NCBI GenBank assembly: GCA_964016985.1
Contig: OZ024823.1
Coordinates: 124,748,924 to 124,812,923 of the forward strand
Source of the DNA: Anodontia alba
Lineage: Eukaryota > Mollusca > Bivalvia > Lucinida > Lucinidae
Length of the DNA stretch: 64,000 nucleotides
Direction: 5' to 3'
The notes under the pieces were generated by a model. That model was not told the origin of the DNA, ran no database searches, and saw only the letters and a list, made by a program, of their open reading frames with translations. Both the position numbers and the translations under genes were made by a program. Of the stretch, positions 59,641 to 64,000 are shown one piece after another. Positions within the stretch are counted from its first letter, which is position 1. The number at the start of each line of letters is the position of its first letter.

Positions 59641-60727
59641 AGGGGCGTTTTTGAACGTCGCGGCTCAAATACATGTAATTACAGAAGGTGGAAAATGAAG
59701 CATTAAGTAAATGTATATGCATATAGTTTTTCGGTTTTCCGTACGTGGGTACGTGCGTACGAATGTATGTCTGTCTGTAGGAATATATGTATGTACGTGC
59801 GTACGTACATGATTCGGTTAGACTCAGGTTAAGGTATTTGTACCACGTAGAATTCTGCAGTTTTATAGTCAGGTACCCCACAGCGGGGGCATCCGTGTAC
59901 TGTGGACACATTTCTAGTTTCATATTATATTTGAATTTTGATATCTCAAAATATGTGTTTCTCCCAACTGCTATTGTGTTATTTAGTGGTATGTGTTTGA
60001 TGTCATTGAACCCATTTGTATTTCTTTCTGTATCATGCACACAACACATGAGCATGTATTGCTTAAAGTTGAAATAAAAGTATCTATCTATCATATCTGG
60101 ATAAAATTCGCAATCTGATAAATCATATTCCTTGAAAAATCAAGAGAACTTTAAACTAAATATAGTTTCCTTTAAATCACAATCATAATGTCATCGAATG
60201 GTCAGTACTCTCTCTCTGTCTCTCTCTCTCTCTCTCTACGCAGCCTGTTTACTTTTTCAGAATTCAGTGTTGGTTTTCCCCGTGATGGTGTCGGACTGCT
60301 GAAATTTACAGAGCACGGGTTTGGTTCCATATGAATAAAAAAATTAAACAGTTGCATTCTTTTAGCCTGTTTCTGAAGTGTGTTTTTCCTATGGGTATAG
60401 TTCAGGCAGTTCTGCAGTAGATATAAGCAAATTTGTATAGTTTGGGTTGTTGTTTGGAATATGAAAGCTTTTACTCGTTGTCAAGCGAGTACCAAGTATT
60501 GACCATTTGGAACTAACACAAACAAAACACTATGATACTATGGACTGTAGAGCGTTTGAAAAATGTATAAAATATATAAGGGGAATCAAATGTAGTCTGA
60601 GGCTTTAAAAGCATCACCCACCAAGTTACATCAGTGCTTCTCAGTTCTTTAACCAATAAACTGCCAATGCCAATCACAACAACAGTCGTCTGCATTGTCA
60701 TCTGCTTGTGATTTTAAAAGTCATCAT
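59641..60727. other. no gene; simple-sequence stretches
   Basis: GTACGTGCGTACGAATGTAT-type repeats (59740-59812) and (CT)n at 60207-60238. A minus-strand open frame over the GTAC repeat is an artefact of the repeat. Confidence 0.4.
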
Positions 60728-60728
60728 T

Positions 60729-60798
60729 TGCAAACAGTGTGGACCCAGATCAGACTGCTCCTCTTGGAGCAGTCTGATCAGGGACCACACTGTTTGCC
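60729..60798. mobile_element. core C, free-standing
   Basis: TTGCAAACAGTGTGGACCCA...CAGACTGCTCC-tctt-GGAGCAGTCTGATCAGGGACCACACTGTTTGC: 30-bp arms with a different inner arm from the GACGCCGC type. Confidence 0.7.
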
Positions 60799-60961
60799 TG
60801 TATGCAAAAATAGGTTTGAACTGTTTGCAAGAATATTCAGCAGACAAAATAAACAGACAATATTTTCAGATGCAGCAGGCTTTCTTGGCGTTTTAAGGGT
60901 TAAATATCTTGGCGGAAACGAAGGAGCAGTCTACACTTCTACTTACAGTGCTAGTCGCAAC

Positions 60962-61120
60962 TGCAGCAGACGACATTCTGTGTGTGTGTGTGTGTGTGTG
61001 TATGTGTGTTTCTATTCTTTCTGATTTAATAAGATTTGACATTCATGTGAATTCTCTGCAAGGCAGGCGATTCACGTAATATGTAAAGCCTTATTTTCTC
61101 TGCAAAAATTGTCGTCTGCT
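60962..61120. mobile_element. Rep-Y element with (GT)n
   Basis: GCAGCAGACGACATT / AATTGTCGTCTGCTGC ends. Inner hairpin relic ACATTCATGTGAATTC/GATTCACGTAATATGT. (GT)n at 60979-61005. Confidence 0.65.
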
Positions 61121-61686
61121 GCAAATTTGCTATCGTTTTAAGGGTTATCAAAGGAATGGTTACACTGTCAATTTCGCATTGGATTGCCAAGTGGTTCATA
61201 CACTTTTGAGTTGATGATCCAAAACGGACCTTAATTAATTTGTTTATTGAAATTTAAATGTCGCAGATCTCACTATGGCCAAACAAAACAAATGTGTGTG
61301 TTTAGAGTAACTCTTCCGTACTTACTTTTCCTGGTGATACCTAACATTTTGTATGTTTTCTTCTAAACAAATAGGTATTACTGGAATAATGTAAATATGC
61401 TACCGTGTAGCCTAGCTACTAGGCCAATATATAAGTATGTTTGTCACTTTTTGTTTACTTTTTTTTCTCATTTATATTCTACTTTTTTATTTAATGTTTA
61501 GCTAGTCTATGAGTGAACTTTTCTTCTGTAGTTGTCCCTGAAATATATTGGAAATCCAGACCATATTATCTATAGACTAGCCACAGAGCTCAATAAGCAA
61601 AAAAAAAAAATATATATGTATATTTCTAAGCCTTGGGCAAGGCTAGCTATCGTGATTATGCTAAATATTCGGATAAACATGTTTCA
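61121..61686. other. no recognised feature
   Basis: AT-rich, non-coding. Confidence 0.35.
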
Positions 61687-61965
61687 CATCATAAAAACAT
61701 GCCTATATAAGTTTGACCCCCTTAAACCCCACTTTTGTATAGTAAAACTGGGGTTTACAGGGGTATACATTATTATTCTTATTTCTGCTCAAAAACCTAG
61801 ATTGTGGGAACTCGTTAGAACCGCCTCGCCGAGGCGGTTCTAACGAGTACCTACAATCTAGGTTTTCAGCAGAAATGTGAAAAATATCAGAATTTTTTAT
61901 CTGAAAATTTTCATTATTTGGTGGACAAATTTTCAGTATATTTGAATAGGCATGTTTTCGTTATG
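61687..61965 (+). mobile_element. Rep-A, full length
   Basis: CATCATAAAAACATGCC ... GCATGTTTTCGTTATG. Lower arm change AACCTAG/CTAGGTT is present on both arms (versus ACATAG/CTATGT), another paired difference. Confidence 0.93.
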
Positions 61966-62034
61966 AGCAAACAGTGTCACGCAAGATCAATCTGTTCCTA
62001 TGGGAGCAGCTTGATCAGGATCTACACTGTTTGC
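61966..62034. mobile_element. core C, abutting Rep-A
   Basis: AGCAAACAGTGTCACGCAAG...ATCAATCTGTTCC-tat-GGGAGCAGCTTGATCAGGATCTACACTGTTTGC. It starts at the base after Rep-A ends and is followed by a Rep-E-like AGACACATCAAAGGG. Confidence 0.65.
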
Positions 62035-62154
62035 CATTCTATCAGTACTTTTAGACACATCAAAGGGAAGTTAGGGCTAGTAGACTTGGAAAAAAAAATT
62101 GGTGCGAAGTCCAAATATATTATGTAAGTATGTTATAATTATATATGAAAATGT

Positions 62155-62155
62155 A

Positions 62156-62199
<44 letters not shown>

Positions 62200-62212
62200 G
62201 AATAATAATAAT
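62155..62212. repeat. (AAT)n microsatellite
   Basis: About 17 AAT/ATA units. Confidence 0.95.
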
Positions 62213-62736
62213 CCCTACCTACCTAGCCTGGCACCACGCTGTGAGTTTTACATTTCTAATCTAACAAAGGTAAAATACTCCTCCTTGACTATTTTTCTAC
62301 ACATATTATCTCCCTTACTAGTCAGAAACTCACAGCCAAATCAGGGAGAAGGACATTCCAATAGGATTTTTTTTTTTTTTTTTTGTAAAATATAAATCGT
62401 TTATATGCTGATTTATATATCAGTTAGACGGGAGCCAGTCTACTTCCTACCCTATCTACTTTTTTTTTTCCATGTTACACACATACCCCTCGTATTTCTT
62501 TTATCTGGCCTTAGGAATAAAAATCAATAGAACATGTACTCATCTTGCAGATTCATCACAAGATCCGCAAATTAACATTTGAGAACAAAGAAAATAAATA
62601 TTGCTGTTAAATCAACCCTCCTTTAAATCAAGCAGCGTTTGTGTGAATAATTATAGAGGCGGAATTGCTAACTTAATCAAAATTGCATTTTTTGTTATAC
62701 TGTCCACATTAAAAAGACATAAACCATTTTAGCCGC
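62213..62736. other. no recognised gene
   Basis: GACGGGAGCCAGTCTAC at 62427 is a MITE end (see 55404). Otherwise AT-rich. Confidence 0.35.
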
Positions 62737-63244
62737 AACGTACTAAAACGTACATTCTGATATATGCGCCCAGCGATGATTCAGACCAGCCTGCGCGTTC
62801 GCGCAGTCTGATCAGATTTTTTCACTGATCAGAACTATCACTTGGATAGCCAAGGGTGCAGTTTCTTCATGCTTACAACGAAGACTCTAATCAGACTCTG
62901 ATTAGAGTCTTCGTTGAAGGTACAGTTTCTCCCGTTGCGTCTCATTTGAGTCAGATTTAGGTTCATGGCTAAAATTGACTGATTTTGGAAATTTCGCAAG
63001 GGACAAGCAGGAGGTACATTCCGCATCCAAGTAAATTTGTTAAATGTTTCTTATCACTCTCTTGGCAATTTCAGCAGACGACAAATTGGTATTTTGTTTT
63101 CGTATTTTTAATGGAAAATCAGTTTGGCATTTCATGCAAAATGTTAGGAGATTCTGATCAGACTGTCAGACTGCGCAAATACGCAGACTGATCTGAATCT
63201 TCGCTGGGCGCACATGGCAGAATGTATATTTTCGGACGTTGCAG

Positions 63245-63248
<4 letters not shown>
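62737..63248. mobile_element. Rep-H, longest copy, compound
   Basis: Left end GCAACGTACTAAAACGTACA, TTCTGATATATGCGCCCAGC. Right end the inverse (GCTGGGCGCACATGGCAGAA, CGGACGTTGCAGC). An inner perfect hairpin AACGAAGACTCTAATCAGA/CTCTGATTAGAGTCTTCGTT lies at 62877-62916. Confidence 0.7.

Positions 63249-63299
<51 letters not shown>
63248..63299. repeat. (GA)n microsatellite
   Basis: About 52 bases of GA repeat directly after the Rep-H end. Confidence 0.95.
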
Positions 63300-63302
<3 letters not shown>

Positions 63303-63465
63303 CCAATGTGTGTGGTCAGTCTGATTAAATTATAAACTAGACAGATTACAAATCAATTTAGCATTAACGTTATGAATTATTGATGGAATCATATTATTAA
63401 CATTAACCACAAACCGCTGATTTGGCTTAATCCGTTTTTGATCACCTACATCTGTTCATTTTCTA

Positions 63466-63620
63466 GATTACTTTCATTTCAAAGGGATATTCGACATGAA
63501 ATTAATTCTGAGGGATTTGGGAAGTTTTCTGAAATAAGCAGTGAACCAGAACACCGACTTGATACCGAAGTATTTATGCAAATCCTAGATGCCCAAACGA
63601 ACATAGACCTCTCATTTAGG
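63466..63620 (+). CDS. putative internal exon, unknown protein
   Basis: Acceptor TTCATTTTCTAG (ends 63465) and donor GTAGCC (from 63621) bracket an open stretch. Read from the second base it gives LLSFQRDIRHEINSEGFGKF, SEISSEPEHRLDTEVFMQIL and DAQTNIDLSFR. The composition is protein-like and unlike the surrounding repeats. No family is recognised, and no neighbouring exon lies within the window on this strand. It is on the opposite strand to the four-exon gene, so it belongs to a different gene if real. Confidence 0.45.
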
Positions 63621-63672
63621 TAGCCTCATTAGAATCGTCGGTGTTCGACTGCGCATGTTTGATTTTCCAGAT

Positions 63673-63953
63673 CATCACGAAAACACGCCTATATAATTTT
63701 GACCCCCTTAAACCCCACTTTTATATAGTAAAACTGGGGTTTACAGGGGTATACATTATTTGTCTTATTTCTGCTCAAAAACATAGATTGTGGGTACTCG
63801 TTAGAACCGCCTCGGCGAGGCGGTTCTAACGAGTGCCCACAATCTATGTTTTGAGCAGAAATGTGAAAAATATCAGAGTTTTTTAATATGAAAAATTTTC
63901 TGTTTTTGGAGGTGAAAGTTTCTATTTATTTGAATAGGCGTGTTTTCGTAATG
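63673..63953 (+). mobile_element. Rep-A, full length
   Basis: CATCACGAAAACACGCC ... GCGTGTTTTCGTAATG. Perfect tip CTCGGCGAG, one arm mismatch (GAGTGCCC). Confidence 0.95.
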
Positions 63954-64000
63954 TTAACTTTTAAAACTCTATGCTAGTTTGTACCAGTGGATATTCAAAT

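Noticed and set aside
59633..60094. 153-codon minus-strand frame
   Set aside because: Crosses the GTAC-rich simple repeat; no domain or splice support.

Overview
The window is animal nuclear DNA. Protein-coding sequence is split into short exons with clear splice signals. Almost everything else is transposable-element debris: non-autonomous palindromic DNA elements, one LTR retrotransposon, LINE fragments, a SINE, a mariner remnant, and long degenerate tandem repeats. The AT-rich base composition, the tandem repeats around 'AGGGCAATAACTCC'-type and 'TGACCTTGACCTTGAGGTCA'-type units, and the style of the tRNA-SINE all suggest a marine mollusc, most likely a bivalve. That assignment is inference. 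There are no operons, CRISPR arrays or complete RNA genes.

Host genes. The best-supported gene lies on the minus strand. Four exons (52604-52449, 50410-49771, 42186-41962, 39085-38859) have matching acceptor and donor sites and matching intron phases (0, 1, 1), and the last one ends in a stop codon. They encode the C-terminal part of a coiled-coil protein with a compact alpha/beta-looking tail that I do not recognise. Its introns (roughly 2, 7.6 and 2.9 kb) are full of mobile elements. A second minus-strand exon (11049-10733) encodes a small protein with a CxxC-plus-hydrophobic segment. A plus-strand exon candidate lies at 63466-63620. A minus-strand open frame at 20645-20229 is uncertain.

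Repeats. Letters are local labels. Rep-A (about 280 bp, ends CATYACGAAAACA) occurs about 30 times, 16 in one orientation and 14 in the other. Each copy carries a central hairpin with arms of about 45 nt around GGGTACTCGTTAGAACCGCC. Rep-B (about 190 bp, ends ATAGCTCCAGATAAG) carries a related hairpin inside different outer sequence. A roughly 70-bp palindrome ('core C', GCAAACAGTGTAGACC...) sits inside at least five otherwise unrelated outer shells, labelled D, E, F, G and U. Others are H (ends GCGCCCAGCGAAGACTCAGA), I (GGTTATAAAACTTTTTT), J (TCGAGGGTTGAGCGCAAGAC), N, O (TTGGCCCAACG-rich), P, Q, R (pogo/Tigger-like), W, X, Y and Z.

Layout. 1-14 kb: dense palindromic elements, with one exon at 10.7-11.0 kb. 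14.4-19.7 kb: degenerate tandem repeats and a large inverted arrangement. 20-28.4 kb: a Ty3/gypsy LTR retrotransposon whose interior contains an inverted second pol copy. 28.4-34.4 kb: inverted repeats and unassigned repeats. 34.4-38 kb: a LINE remnant, inverted RT fragments and a SINE with a 13-bp target duplication. 38.2-52.6 kb: the four-exon gene with element-filled introns, including a 5'-truncated LINE inserted into a Rep-A. 52.6-64 kb: a mariner derivative, more palindromic elements, microsatellites and the exon candidate at 63.5 kb.

The many element-in-element insertions give a relative chronology and partial target-site information. Apart from the exons, nothing looks functional at the protein level.
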